In this document: positions 50,797-60,163 of the stretch, one piece after another
Layout: the number at the start of each line of letters is the position of its first letter
Numbering within the stretch: the stretch's first letter is position 1
Source: Acidisoma cellulosilyticum
Lineage (GTDB): Bacteria; Pseudomonadota; Alphaproteobacteria; Acetobacterales; Acetobacteraceae
Assembly: GCF_020621385.1 (NCBI RefSeq)
Contig: NZ_JAESVA010000001.1
Location: 858,217 to 922,216, forward strand
Direction: 5' to 3'
DNA: 64,000 nt
The notes under the pieces: generated by a model
What the model was told of the DNA's origin: nothing
Seen by the model: the letters and a program-made list of their open reading frames with translations, nothing else
Database searches by the model: none
Made by a program: the position numbers and the translations under genes

Positions 50797-51833
50797 CGAA
50801 AACCCGTCTTCCGTGGGTTGAAGGCGTCCCGCACCGCTTCGCCGATGAAGATCAGCAGGATGAGCAGTCCACCAAGCACGACAAAGGCGGTGATGCCAAG
50901 CCAGGGTGCCTGCAGATTGTCGCGTCCTTGGGAGACGAGTTCACCGAGCGAGGGCGAACCCGGCGGCAGGCCGAAGCCGAGGAAATCCAGGCTCGCGAGG
51001 ATCGTCACGGAGCCCGACAGCGTGAAGGGCAGAAAGGTCAGCGTCGCGACCATGGCATTAGGCAGAATATGCCGGCGCATGACCGCGAAATCGGATACGC
51101 CCAGCGCCTTCGCTGCCCTGACATAGTCCAGCGTGCGGCCGCGCAGGAACTCGGCCCTGACGACGCCCGTCAGATTGATCCAGTTGAACAAGAGCAGAAA
51201 CAGCAGCAGCACCCAGAAGGACGGCGCGATGATGGAAGACAGGATGATCAGCATGAACAGATCCGGCAGTCCGGACCAGATTTCGATGAAGCGCTGAAAC
51301 AGCAGATCCGTCAGCCCGCCGTAATAGCCCTGAACCGCACCGGCCAGGATGCCGATCGTGGATGCCAGAGCGGTCAAGGTAAAGCCGAAGAGCACGGAAA
51401 TTCGAAACCCATAGATGACGCGCGCCATGACATCCCGCGCCTGATCGTCCGTCCCCAGCCAGTTCCGCCACGAGGGTGGCGACGGCGCCGGACCGCCAAG
51501 ATCATTGACGGTCGTATTGTAGCTGAAGGGAATCGGCGGCCAGATCATCCAGCCATGCGCGCGGATGGCGGCCGCGACGTCCGGATCGGAATAATCCGCC
51601 TCGGTCGGCATGAAATCCGCCCCGAAACGGTCCTCACTATAGTCATGCAGGATCGGGAACAGGAAATGCCCGTCAAAGCGGATGAGCAGCGGCCGATCAT
51701 TGGCGACGACGCCCGCGCAAAGGCTGAGGCCGAACAGGACCAGAAAAACCCAGAAGGCGTAAAAGCCCCGCCGATGCGCGCGGAACGCCGCCAGCCGGCG
51801 GCGATTGAGGGGGGAGATGAGCGGCCGTTTCAT
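50793..51833 (-). CDS. yejE: Peptide ABC transporter permease (YejE-type)
   Basis: This 346-residue inner-membrane permease has an N-terminal membrane helix (FYAFWVFLVLFGLSLCAGV), a periplasmic region with the IPFSYNTTVNDLGGPAPSPPSWRNWLGTDDQARDV signature, and the permease core with the EAA-type loop VRAAKALGVSDFAVMRRHILPNA. It pairs with YejB, 6 bp upstream. Confidence 0.95.
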   Translation of the reverse strand: MKRPLISPLNRRRLAAFRAHRRGFYAFWVFLVLFGLSLCAGVVANDRPLLIRFDGHFLFPILHDYSEDRFGADFMPTEADYSDPDVAAAIRAHGWMIWPPIPFSYNTTVNDLGGPAPSPPSWRNWLGTDDQARDVMARVIYGFRISVLFGFTLTALASTIGILAGAVQGYYGGLTDLLFQRFIEIWSGLPDLFMLIILSSIIAPSFWVLLLFLLLFNWINLTGVVRAEFLRGRTLDYVRAAKALGVSDFAVMRRHILPNAMVATLTFLPFTLSGSVTILASLDFLGFGLPPGSPSLGELVSQGRDNLQAPWLGITAFVVLGGLLILLIFIGEAVRDAFNPRKTGFR

Positions 51834-51839
51834 CGCGCC

Positions 51840-52901
51840 TCAGTGCCGCGCTGAAAAGTCGATCCGGGGATCGACGACGGTATAGAGAACATCACCCACG
51901 ATCTGCATCAGCAGGCCCAGCAGCGAGAACACGTAAAGCGTGCCGAACATCACCGGGTAATCGCGCTGCAGCGCGGCCTGATAGCCCAATTGCCCCATGC
52001 CATTGAGCGAGAAGATGATCTCGATCAGCAAAGCCGAGGTGAACAGGATGCTTATGAAGGCGGCCGGAAAACCTGCCACGATCAAAAGCATCGCATTGCG
52101 GAAGATATGGCCATAGAGCACCCGTGCATTGCTCGCCCCCTTGGCGCGCGCCGTCAGCACGTAATGCTTGCCGATTTCTTCCAGAAAGCAGTTCTTGGTC
52201 AGCATGGTCAGGCTGGCGAAGCCGCCCACGACCATGGCGACGGTCGGCAATACCATATGCCAGGCATAGTCGCCGACCCGCGCCGGCCAGTTCCAGGATT
52301 GCGACCCCACGGTCGTCAGCCCGCGCAGCGGAAACCACTGGAAGGCGGTGCCGCCGGCGAAGACGACGATCAGCATGATCGCGAACAGAAAGCCGGGAAT
52401 GGCGTAACCGACCAGCACGATCAGCGTCGTCACCAGATCGAAGCGCGTGCCGTCCCGCGTTGCCTTGGCAATGCCGAGGGGAATGGAGATCAGGTAGATC
52501 AGCAGCGTCGACCACAGGCCGAGCGAAATGCTGACCGGAATCCGCTGCAGAATCAGGCTCCAGACGGATTGGCCGAGGAAGAAGCTCTGGCCGAGGTTCA
52601 ACGTCAGATAGCCTTTGAGCATCAGCCAGAATCGCGTCAGCGGCGGTTTGTCGAAGCCGAAGGTATGCCGCATCTGGGCCAGGATATGCGGGTCGATGCC
52701 CTGATCGCCGCGATAGAGGCTGCCTGTCGGCGCCGCTGTTTCGGTGGCGCCCGCCACCATGCCGGCCCGCCCCTTCAGCGTCGCGATTTCCTGCTCCACC
52801 GGACCGCCGGGCGCGAATTGCACCACCACGAAATTGATCGCGATGATGCCGAACAGCGTCGGGATAATCAGCAACAGGCGGCGCAGGATATAGGCGAGCA
52901 T
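51840..52901 (-). CDS. yejB: Peptide ABC transporter permease (YejB-type)
   Basis: This 353-residue permease starts LAYILRRLLLIIPTLFGIIAINFVVVQFAPGGPVEQ, typical for DppB/YejB. Later blocks are the HFGFDKPPLTRFWLMLKGY segment and the EAA loop YVLTARAKGASNARVLYGHIFRNAM. The C-terminus matches YejB (YTVVDPRIDFSARH). It lies 43 bp after yejA. Confidence 0.95.
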   Translation of the reverse strand: MLAYILRRLLLIIPTLFGIIAINFVVVQFAPGGPVEQEIATLKGRAGMVAGATETAAPTGSLYRGDQGIDPHILAQMRHTFGFDKPPLTRFWLMLKGYLTLNLGQSFFLGQSVWSLILQRIPVSISLGLWSTLLIYLISIPLGIAKATRDGTRFDLVTTLIVLVGYAIPGFLFAIMLIVVFAGGTAFQWFPLRGLTTVGSQSWNWPARVGDYAWHMVLPTVAMVVGGFASLTMLTKNCFLEEIGKHYVLTARAKGASNARVLYGHIFRNAMLLIVAGFPAAFISILFTSALLIEIIFSLNGMGQLGYQAALQRDYPVMFGTLYVFSLLGLLMQIVGDVLYTVVDPRIDFSARH

Positions 52902-52944
52902 GGATCAGCCGCCCCGCCCGGTCACGGCAGTGCCGGGACGGATC

Positions 52945-54783
52945 TCAGCTGGCATTCGAATGATGGCGCTGCGTGTCGGTGGCGGTCGCTTTCGCTTGAT
53001 CGATCCACCAGCTGTCGATGTCGAAACCGGCCCGCAGCGGCTGGTTGGGGAAGCCGAAAACATCCCAGAAAGCCAGGCGATAGGCGCCCAGATGCCATTG
53101 CGGCACGACATACCAACCCCAGAGCAGCACACGATCCAGCGCATGGACCGCCGCATAAAGGGTATCCCGGTCGGTCGCCGCGATCACCTTGTCGACCAAG
53201 GCATCGACCACGGGACTTGAGACACCCATCTGATTATTGCTCCCGGTCAGCTTGGCCGCCGCCGAGCCCCAGTAATCGCGCTGCTCGCTGCCCGGAACGT
53301 CGGATTCCGGGAACAGCACGACCGTCATATCATAATCGAAATTGTTCATCCGCGACTGGTATTGCGACGGATCGATCACCCGGACGGAGACATCGATGCC
53401 GAGCCGCTTGAGGTCCTGCACATAGGGCAAGGTCACCCGCTCGAAGGACGGGTCGCTGAGCAGGATTTCGAAGGCCATGGTCTCCCCGGCCTTGTTCTTC
53501 AGCATGCGGTCCTGCACCGTCCAGCCCGCCTGTTCCAGAAGATGCAGTGCGGCGATCAGCGCCGGACGGTTATTGCCCGACCCGTCATTGACCGGCAGGG
53601 CGAAGGGCTTGGTGAAAAGCTCTGACGGCAGCTGCGCCCGGAAGGGCTCCAGCAGCGCCAGTTCGGCGCCGCTCGGCAGGCCGGAGGAGGCCAGATCGCT
53701 ATTGCTGAAATAGCTCAGCGTCCGCTGGTAGCCGTCATAGAACAGAACCTTGTTGGCCCATTCGAAATCATAGGCGGACGCGATCGCCTGGCGAACGCGC
53801 GGATCGCTGAAGACCGCGCGCCTGGTATTCATGCCGAAACCCTGCATGCCGGCCGGCAACCGGTCCGGGAAGACCTGCTTCTTCACCAGGCCCTTCTGCA
53901 CCGCCGGGAAGTCGTAGCCGGTGGCCCAGTTCTTGGCGATATTCTCGTTCCGGAAGTCGATATCGCCGGCCTTGAAGGCTTCCATCGCGACCGAGGGGTC
54001 ACCGAAATAGTCGTAGGTGATGCGATCGAAATTATAGAAGCCAAGGCAGACCGGCAGATTGGCCGCCCAGTAATCCGCACGCCTGCGATAGGTGACGGAG
54101 CGGTTGAGCGCCAGGCTTTCCACCTTATAGGGACCGGACCCGAGCGGGGCATCGGTCAGTGGCGCCGTGAAATCCCGCCCCTTCCACCAGGCCTGCGGAA
54201 AGACAGTCAGCCCACCCAGGATGAGCGGCAATTCCTTCGCCGCACCGGGATGCAGGTTGAACACCACCGTCCGCGCGTCCGGCGCCTGAGCCGAAGATAC
54301 GGCTTCGTAATATTGCTGATAGAAGGGCTGACCCTTGGCGCAGACGGTCTCGAAACTCCAGACCACGTCGCTCGCCGTCACCGGCGTGCCGTCCGCGAAC
54401 TTGGCCTCAGGCCGCAGCGTGAAGGTCACGCTGCTATGATCCGCCGCCACCGCGACCGTCTCGGCCAGCAGCCCGTAAGCGGAGGCAGCCTCGTCGCTCG
54501 ACTGGCGCAGCAGCGTATCCCACAGGTAATTGGCGCCGGCCGCTGGATTGCCGCGAATGATGAAGGGATTGAAGCTGTCAAACCCGCCGATCTGGCTGAA
54601 GGTCACAGAACCGCCCTTGGGCGCATTCGGATTGACGTAGGGGAAATTCTTGAAACCGGCGGGCAGAGCCGGCAGGCCGGTGACACTCACGCCATAGCCG
54701 CCCGGCGGCACGGTCTGCGCGCGGAGAGCCCAGGGGGCGGTCAGAAATCCAGCGCTGGCCGCCAGAAAGGTCCGTCGCTGCAT
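52945..54783 (-). CDS. yejA: Peptide ABC transporter substrate-binding protein (YejA-type)
   Basis: This 612-residue periplasmic binding protein starts MQRRTFLAASAGFLTAPWALRAQ, a twin-arginine (Tat) signal. The start ATG follows GGGGAGTGTGG. The class C (DppA/OppA) pattern follows with FKNFPYVNPNAPKGG, SFNPFIIRGNPAAG, and NTRRAVFSDPRVRQAIASAYDFEW. It is the first gene of the yejABEF operon. Confidence 0.94.
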   Translation of the reverse strand: MQRRTFLAASAGFLTAPWALRAQTVPPGGYGVSVTGLPALPAGFKNFPYVNPNAPKGGSVTFSQIGGFDSFNPFIIRGNPAAGANYLWDTLLRQSSDEAASAYGLLAETVAVAADHSSVTFTLRPEAKFADGTPVTASDVVWSFETVCAKGQPFYQQYYEAVSSAQAPDARTVVFNLHPGAAKELPLILGGLTVFPQAWWKGRDFTAPLTDAPLGSGPYKVESLALNRSVTYRRRADYWAANLPVCLGFYNFDRITYDYFGDPSVAMEAFKAGDIDFRNENIAKNWATGYDFPAVQKGLVKKQVFPDRLPAGMQGFGMNTRRAVFSDPRVRQAIASAYDFEWANKVLFYDGYQRTLSYFSNSDLASSGLPSGAELALLEPFRAQLPSELFTKPFALPVNDGSGNNRPALIAALHLLEQAGWTVQDRMLKNKAGETMAFEILLSDPSFERVTLPYVQDLKRLGIDVSVRVIDPSQYQSRMNNFDYDMTVVLFPESDVPGSEQRDYWGSAAAKLTGSNNQMGVSSPVVDALVDKVIAATDRDTLYAAVHALDRVLLWGWYVVPQWHLGAYRLAFWDVFGFPNQPLRAGFDIDSWWIDQAKATATDTQRHHSNAS

Positions 54784-54887
54784 CCACACTCCCCGAACGA
54801 TCTTTGCCGATAACACGCCACTGAAACAATGGGGGCTTTCGGTCGCCACCGAAAGCCCCAGGAGATGGCCGGACGCTGACGGTTTCG

Positions 54888-55670
54888 TCAGCTCAGATGC
54901 TGCATAACGGCGGGAAGCAGGGACGGGTCGCCGAGGGCGACCACACGACCGGAACAACCCAGGCGCAGCGGTGCGCCCGTCCAATCGGTGACGCTGCCGC
55001 CGGCGCCGGTCACGACAGGAACCAGGGCCGCCCAATCCCAGGGTTTGAGGTCGTCTTCGACGATGAGATCGATCTGACCGAGCGCCAGCAAGCCGAAACC
55101 GTAGCAATCCCCGCCCCAACTGGTGCGACGGACAGCGCGGCGCAGCCCTTCGAAACGCGGCCGGGTTTCGTCGGTGAAGATATCGGGGCTGGTGCAGGAC
55201 AGCTCCGCCTGGCCAAGGGTCGGGCAAGGACGGCAGCCGGCTTTTCCACCGAGCGGCCCTGTAAACTCGGTCGGGCGCCCGGCAACACCGACCCAACGCT
55301 CGCCCGTAATCGGCTGGTCGATGATGCCGATGACCGGCACCCCGTCCTGCAGCAACGCGATCAGCGTGCCGAAGGTGGTGCGGCCGGTGATGAAGGCGCG
55401 CGTACCGTCGATCGGGTCCAGCACCCAGGTGAAGCCGCTTTGCCCGCCGGCGGTTTCCCCGAATTCCTCGCCGATGATGCCATGCTCGGGGCAATGCTCG
55501 GCCAGCACCGCGCGCATCGCCTGCTCCGCCGCGCGGTCCGCCAGCGTGACCGGGCTATCGTCGGCCTTGTCGTCGGCCTGCAGGCCCATGCGGAAATAAG
55601 GACGGACGGCGCCAGCCGCGGCATCGGCGGCGGCAAGCGCCACCGGCAGGTAATCCATCGGAGCAGCCAT
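54888..55670 (-). CDS. hisN: Inositol-monophosphatase family; probable histidinol-phosphatase HisN
   Basis: This 260-residue Mg-dependent phosphatase has EEFGE (first metal Glu), WVLDPIDGTRAFITG and the late WDWAALVPVVTGAGG. The group with FITG and GGDCYGFGLLALGQIDLI is close to HisN-type histidinol-phosphate phosphatases of histidine synthesis, though substrate choice within the family is broad. I chose ATG 55670 (MAAPMDYL); other ATGs are near. Upstream in-frame codons show no family pattern. Confidence 0.82.
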   Translation of the reverse strand: MAAPMDYLPVALAAADAAAGAVRPYFRMGLQADDKADDSPVTLADRAAEQAMRAVLAEHCPEHGIIGEEFGETAGGQSGFTWVLDPIDGTRAFITGRTTFGTLIALLQDGVPVIGIIDQPITGERWVGVAGRPTEFTGPLGGKAGCRPCPTLGQAELSCTSPDIFTDETRPRFEGLRRAVRRTSWGGDCYGFGLLALGQIDLIVEDDLKPWDWAALVPVVTGAGGSVTDWTGAPLRLGCSGRVVALGDPSLLPAVMQHLS

Positions 55671-55921
55671 CAGAAAATCCGCTTCACTTAAAGTCTGGAA
55701 AGAGAAGGAATAGTGCCGGGTCAGAGACCACGGCTGAGACGGATCGGCAAGCGCCACCGCCCTTTTTATCCGACGCAGCGCCATTTGTCGGTATGGAGAG
55801 AAACCATTCCAGCCCAATCCGCGATTGGTGATGCGTGAGAAAGCCTTCTTGTCGCTCCTGCGCGGAATGGCTACCAGCGAGGCTGATCGATAGGGCCAAT
55901 GATCCTATCGGACTGTTCTGT

Positions 55922-56662
55922 ATGGATCGCCCCTTGACGCCAATCATCCTTATCCCGGCCCGCATGGGCTCCAGCCGCCTGCCCGGCAAGCCGCTCGCCA
56001 TGATCGGCGGGGTGCCGATGATCGTGCGCATGCTGCACATCGCGGAGGCGGCAGGCGTCGGCCCGGTCGCGATCGCCTGCGCCGAGGACGAGATCGCGGC
56101 CGCCGTGCGCGCCGCCGGCGGCACCGCCGTGCTGACCAACCCTTCACTGCCCAGCGGGTCCGACCGCGCCCATGCGGCGCTGCAAGTCTTGGACCCCGAG
56201 GGCCGTCATGATGTCGTCATCAATCTGCAGGGCGATTTCCCGACGCTACAGCCAGCCCTTCTGCAACGGGTTCTGCTTCCGCTCGCCGATCCCGCCATCG
56301 ATGTCGGCACGCTGGTCGTGCCTGTGGAGAGCGAGGAAGAAGCCGCCCTGTCCAGCGTCGTGAAGGCGGTCTGCGCCTTCCGTGAGGGAGCGGTGACCGC
56401 TCCGGCGCTCTACTTCTCGCGCTCTGTCGTGCCATGGGGGCCAGGCCCGCTGTGGCATCATCTGGGCGTCTATGCCTATCGGCGCGCGGCCCTCGACCGG
56501 TTCGTCAGCCTCCCCGTCTCACCGCTTGAAAAGCGCGAAAGCCTGGAGCAGCTGCGCCTGCTGGAAGCCGGCATGCGCATCGGCGTGGCCCGGGCGCCGG
56601 CCGCGCCCTTCGGCGTCGACACGCCCGAGGATCTGGAACGGGCTCGAAGGATTCTGGCATGA
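55922..56662 (+). CDS. kdsB: 3-deoxy-manno-octulosonate cytidylyltransferase
   Basis: This 246-residue enzyme makes CMP-Kdo for the LPS inner core. Family motifs are IPARMGSSRLPGKPL, MIVRMLHIAEAAGV, SGSDRAHAAL, INLQGDFPTL and YFSRSVVPWG. The ATG at 55922 gives the canonical N-terminus. The stop codon overlaps pheA (ATGA), which is an unusual but known partner in alphaproteobacteria. Confidence 0.95.
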   Translation: MDRPLTPIILIPARMGSSRLPGKPLAMIGGVPMIVRMLHIAEAAGVGPVAIACAEDEIAAAVRAAGGTAVLTNPSLPSGSDRAHAALQVLDPEGRHDVVINLQGDFPTLQPALLQRVLLPLADPAIDVGTLVVPVESEEEAALSSVVKAVCAFREGAVTAPALYFSRSVVPWGPGPLWHHLGVYAYRRAALDRFVSLPVSPLEKRESLEQLRLLEAGMRIGVARAPAAPFGVDTPEDLERARRILA

Positions 56663-57516
56663 CCCAAGGTGCGATCTCATTCCAAGGCGTCTCCGGCGCC
56701 TATTCCGACCTTGCCTGCCGCAAGGCGCATCCTGAGCTGACACCGCTCCCCTGCGAGACCTTCGAGGCGGCGATCGACGCCGTGCGCGAGGGCCAAGCCC
56801 AGCTGGCCATGCTGCCTTGCGAGAACACGCTCGCCGGGCGTGTGCCGGATATCCATTCCCTGCTGCCCGATAGCGGGCTGGCCATCGTGGGTGAACATTT
56901 CGAGCGTGTGGAGCATTGCCTGCTCGGCGTGAAGGGTTCCAGCCTCGATACCATCAAGCGCGTCCATAGCCATGCCGTCGCCCTCGGTCAGGTGCGCCGG
57001 TTGCTGCGCGAACACGGCATGCAGCCGGTCGTGGAAGCCGACACCGCCGGCAGCGCCGCACTGGTCGCACATTGGGGCCGGGTCGAGGACGGCGCCGTCG
57101 CCTCCGCCCTCGCGGCCGAGCTGTACGGCCTCGATATCCTGCTGCGGAATGTCGAGGATGCCGCGCATAACACGACGCGCTTCTATGTCGCGGCGCGGGA
57201 GCCGCGGCTGCCGCCGCCCGAAGCGCCGGGGCTGATGACCAGCTTCGTCTTCCGCGTCCGCAACGTGCCGGCGGCGCTGTACAAGGCGCTCGGCGGGTTT
57301 GCCACCAACGGCATCAATATGACCAAGCTGGAAAGCTATATGGTCGGCGGCCAATTCACCGCGACGCAGTTCCTATGCGACGTCGAAGGCCACCCGGAAC
57401 ACCCGGCGCTGCGCCTGGCGCTGGAGGAACTCGCCTTCTTCTCCCGTGAAATTCGCGTCCTCGGCGTCTATCCGGCCGCATCCTTTCGGCTGCGGCAAAA
57501 GAACGCCGCCGACTAG
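56659..57516 (+). CDS. pheA: Prephenate dehydratase with ACT domain
   Basis: This 285-residue monofunctional enzyme converts prephenate to phenylpyruvate for phenylalanine synthesis. The catalytic part starts ISFQGVSGAYSDLACRKAHP and includes MLPCENTLAGRVPDIHSLLPD and HNTTRFYVAA. The ACT domain (TSFVFRVRNVPAALYKALGG, LESYMVGG) likely binds phenylalanine for feedback control. Overlaps kdsB by 4 bp; convergent with the acyltransferase, 3 bp apart. Confidence 0.96.
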   Translation: MTQGAISFQGVSGAYSDLACRKAHPELTPLPCETFEAAIDAVREGQAQLAMLPCENTLAGRVPDIHSLLPDSGLAIVGEHFERVEHCLLGVKGSSLDTIKRVHSHAVALGQVRRLLREHGMQPVVEADTAGSAALVAHWGRVEDGAVASALAAELYGLDILLRNVEDAAHNTTRFYVAAREPRLPPPEAPGLMTSFVFRVRNVPAALYKALGGFATNGINMTKLESYMVGGQFTATQFLCDVEGHPEHPALRLALEELAFFSREIRVLGVYPAASFRLRQKNAAD

Positions 57517-57519
57517 CCA

Positions 57520-58623
57520 TCAGGCACTTGCCTGTGCAGCACCGATCGACGGCGCGCGCAGACGCGCGGCCCTTTGCTGCAGATTGCGCTCGATCCGCCG
57601 TGCGATACGTCCGCCAAGCTTGCGGAACGGTTCCTCGATCAGCAGCCAGGTGACGGTCGCACTCGCCAAGCCCAGCACCAGCACGCCGATGAGCCAGACC
57701 CAGGCATCGGCGTCTCGGCCGAAGGGCAGACGGGTCGCCGGAAAGCGGGTCCAGGTCACGCCGATGACCTCCTCATGAAGGAGGTAGTAGGAGAAGGAGA
57801 TTCTGCCCAGCCAAAGGCAGACGCGGGCTCGCAGAACCCAGGCGACGATGCCCTTATCGTAGGAAAGGCTCAGAATAAGCAGGGCCGCGCAAATCGGAAT
57901 ATAGCCCCCCGCGCCGGTCGCACAGGCGGCGACGATACCGCCGAGACCGACGATTTCCGCCAGGATCGTAAGGCTCAGGCCCGGCACCGGAACGCGTTCG
58001 CTCGCCAGTCTTATCGCCATGCCAAGGCCGAAACAGACCAGACCGCGTCCGATGGCGCCGTCACCCCAGACATAAAGGTCTGTCATCTGCAGGTGATACT
58101 CGACCACCACCAGCACGAGCAGGATTGGCAGAAGAACCCAAAGCCGAGCCGGACGCAGCATCATGATGGCAAGCGGGAACAGCAGGTAGCAGACGAACTC
58201 GACCGAGATCGACCAACTGACCGAGTTCCACATCAGCCGGTGATAGACGAAGGGCTGCAACAATAAGGCGCAGACCGGGAACCATCGGGCCTGCAGCGAC
58301 TCGGTATGCATGCCCAGTTTCAGATATTGGTCCAAGGCCAGCATCGCCATCCCGGCCATGACCGCGAGATGCATCGGGTAGACGCGAAAGGCCCTGCGGG
58401 TGAGAAAAGCCCCCAGGTTATGCCATTCCAAACCGCGATAGACCGCCGCAAGGATGAAGCCGCTCAGAATGAAAAAGATGTCGACGCTCGTATAACCGTA
58501 ATGGGAAACGCCCGACAAAAGGCTGTAACCGACATCGGCCATATTCATGTGGTAATGATAGAGAGCCACCCATAAGGCGGCAAAGCCGCGGATGGAGGTC
58601 AGAGGGACGCTTTCCTGGCGCAT
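57520..58623 (-). CDS. Acyltransferase family 3 membrane protein
   Basis: This 367-residue multi-pass protein has about ten hydrophobic helices and the Acyl_transf_3 motifs: TSIRGFAALWVALYHYHMN, SVDIFFILSGFILAAVY, RRAFRVYPMHLAV and LIEEPFRKLGGRI. It probably O-acetylates or otherwise acylates a surface glycan or lipid. I start at ATG 58623 (AGAAAGA upstream); ATG 58647 is possible. It stands alone. Confidence 0.88.
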   Translation of the reverse strand: MRQESVPLTSIRGFAALWVALYHYHMNMADVGYSLLSGVSHYGYTSVDIFFILSGFILAAVYRGLEWHNLGAFLTRRAFRVYPMHLAVMAGMAMLALDQYLKLGMHTESLQARWFPVCALLLQPFVYHRLMWNSVSWSISVEFVCYLLFPLAIMMLRPARLWVLLPILLVLVVVEYHLQMTDLYVWGDGAIGRGLVCFGLGMAIRLASERVPVPGLSLTILAEIVGLGGIVAACATGAGGYIPICAALLILSLSYDKGIVAWVLRARVCLWLGRISFSYYLLHEEVIGVTWTRFPATRLPFGRDADAWVWLIGVLVLGLASATVTWLLIEEPFRKLGGRIARRIERNLQQRAARLRAPSIGAAQASA

Positions 58624-58688
58624 TTTATCTTTCTGGCGTCCCCCCATCGGCAAGGTCAACTTAAATTGCCCGCGGTTAACCGCCGCCG

Positions 58689-59984
58689 TCAGCCCAGTTC
58701 CGTTTCGATGGCGAGCGCCGCGGACAGCAGCGGCACATCGCGGCCGTTCTGCCCGAGCAACATAAGCCCCACCGGCAGGCCTTCCGTCCGCATCGGCAGG
58801 GAGATGCCGCAAAGATCAAAGAAATTACCGAAACTGGGGTTGCGCAGGATCAGCGCATTGGTCGCCTGGAAGCGCGCCGAATCTGCAACGGACTCCAGGC
58901 TCGGCGCCACGACCGGGGTTGTCGGCATGGCGAGCAGGCGGCCATTGGCAAGCTGACCGTCAAGCGCCGCAACCAGCGCCAGACGACGGCGCAGCGTCGC
59001 GACATAGCGCGGTGCCGTGACCTGCAATCCGCCGAGAATGCGGGCGAGCACCTGCGGATCGAATGCCGCGCGATGGCTTTCCAGGTGAGCCGCGTGGATT
59101 GCGGCGGCTTCCACGGGCACGATCGGCGCCTCGGCCAGCGCGGCCCGCATCTCCGCGATCAGCGGCCCGATCTCGGCCCAGATGATCGTCGCACCGGCCT
59201 TGGCCAGCTGCTGCAGGGTCGCGTCGAAGACGCTGAGCACGGCAGGCTCGACCCCTTCCAGAAATTCCTCGACGACCGCGATGGTCAGTGTCGAGAGCGG
59301 GACAACCGCCAGCGCATGCGGCGCCTCGCCCGCCATCACCGCGTCAGCCTCAGCGCAAAGGCGCACGCTGCGCGCCAGGGGACCGATCGAATCGAGCGTG
59401 TAGGACAAGGGAAAGGCGCCATCTCGCGGCACGCGCGCGGCGGTCGGCTTGAAGCCCACAACCCCGTTCAAGGCTGCCGGGATGCGGACCGATCCGCCGG
59501 TATCCGTGCCGATGGCGATATCGCCCAGGCCGAGGGCGGCCGCCACACCGGCGCCGGAGGATGACCCACCGGGCACGCGGCTGGGGTCAGCCGCATTGCC
59601 CGGCGTGCCCCAATGCGGATTGAGGCCGAGGCCCGAATAGGCGAATTCGGTCATATTGGTCTTGCCGAAGATGACGGCGCCGGCATCGCGCAGCCTTTGC
59701 ACGATCACGGCGTCCTGCGCTGGCGGGGCTGCGTCGCGCAGCATGGACGACCCTGCGGTCGTCGGCTCCCCCGCGACATCGAACAGATCCTTGATGCTGA
59801 CGAGCGCACCGTCCAAGGGCCCGAGGCTTGCGCCGGCAGCGGCGCGACGATCGGCAGCGTCAGCGGCCGCCCGCGCGGCTTCGGGGTAAAGGCGCGTGAA
59901 GATAGCGGGATCGGCATCGGGCGCCGCGATAAGGGCGAAGGTCGCCTCCAGCCGGTCGCGCGCCGACATCACCTGATCCACCAT
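58689..59984 (-). CDS. Amidase signature family protein
   Basis: This 431-residue protein has the Ser-cisSer-Lys triad frame of amidases: LVSIKDLFDVAG with the Lys, PGGSSSGAGVAAALG with the central Ser, and GTDTGGSVRIPAALNGVVGFKPT with the nucleophile Ser. It hydrolyses an amide of unknown substrate. It is not GatA by context, as gatB/gatC are absent. The start ATG follows GGAGAGACTGGG. The dispersed repeat copy B lies just upstream. Confidence 0.92.
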   Translation of the reverse strand: MVDQVMSARDRLEATFALIAAPDADPAIFTRLYPEAARAAADAADRRAAAGASLGPLDGALVSIKDLFDVAGEPTTAGSSMLRDAAPPAQDAVIVQRLRDAGAVIFGKTNMTEFAYSGLGLNPHWGTPGNAADPSRVPGGSSSGAGVAAALGLGDIAIGTDTGGSVRIPAALNGVVGFKPTAARVPRDGAFPLSYTLDSIGPLARSVRLCAEADAVMAGEAPHALAVVPLSTLTIAVVEEFLEGVEPAVLSVFDATLQQLAKAGATIIWAEIGPLIAEMRAALAEAPIVPVEAAAIHAAHLESHRAAFDPQVLARILGGLQVTAPRYVATLRRRLALVAALDGQLANGRLLAMPTTPVVAPSLESVADSARFQATNALILRNPSFGNFFDLCGISLPMRTEGLPVGLMLLGQNGRDVPLLSAALAIETELG

Positions 59985-60018
59985 CCCAGTCTCTCCGTCT
60001 CACAAGCTGACGGGGAGA

Positions 60019-60126
60019 CTAGAGCAGATCCCGGTCAGATGGAATCATCTGGCCGGGTGAAGATGCTCGCAAAAACAATAATCTAGAGCGGAGCCTGTGA
60101 GCGTTAGCGAACAGGAAGCGCTCTAG
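60019..60126 (-). repeat. 107-bp composite palindromic repeat, copy B
   Basis: This is the inverted, nearly identical partner of 11905-12011. Here the repeat lies between the amidase start and the cytochrome stop codon without entering either frame. Both copies begin and end with CTAG. Confidence 0.9.
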
Positions 60127-60163
60127 GCCCCGTTTCGGGCTGCCGCACAAATGCGCGGCGGCA

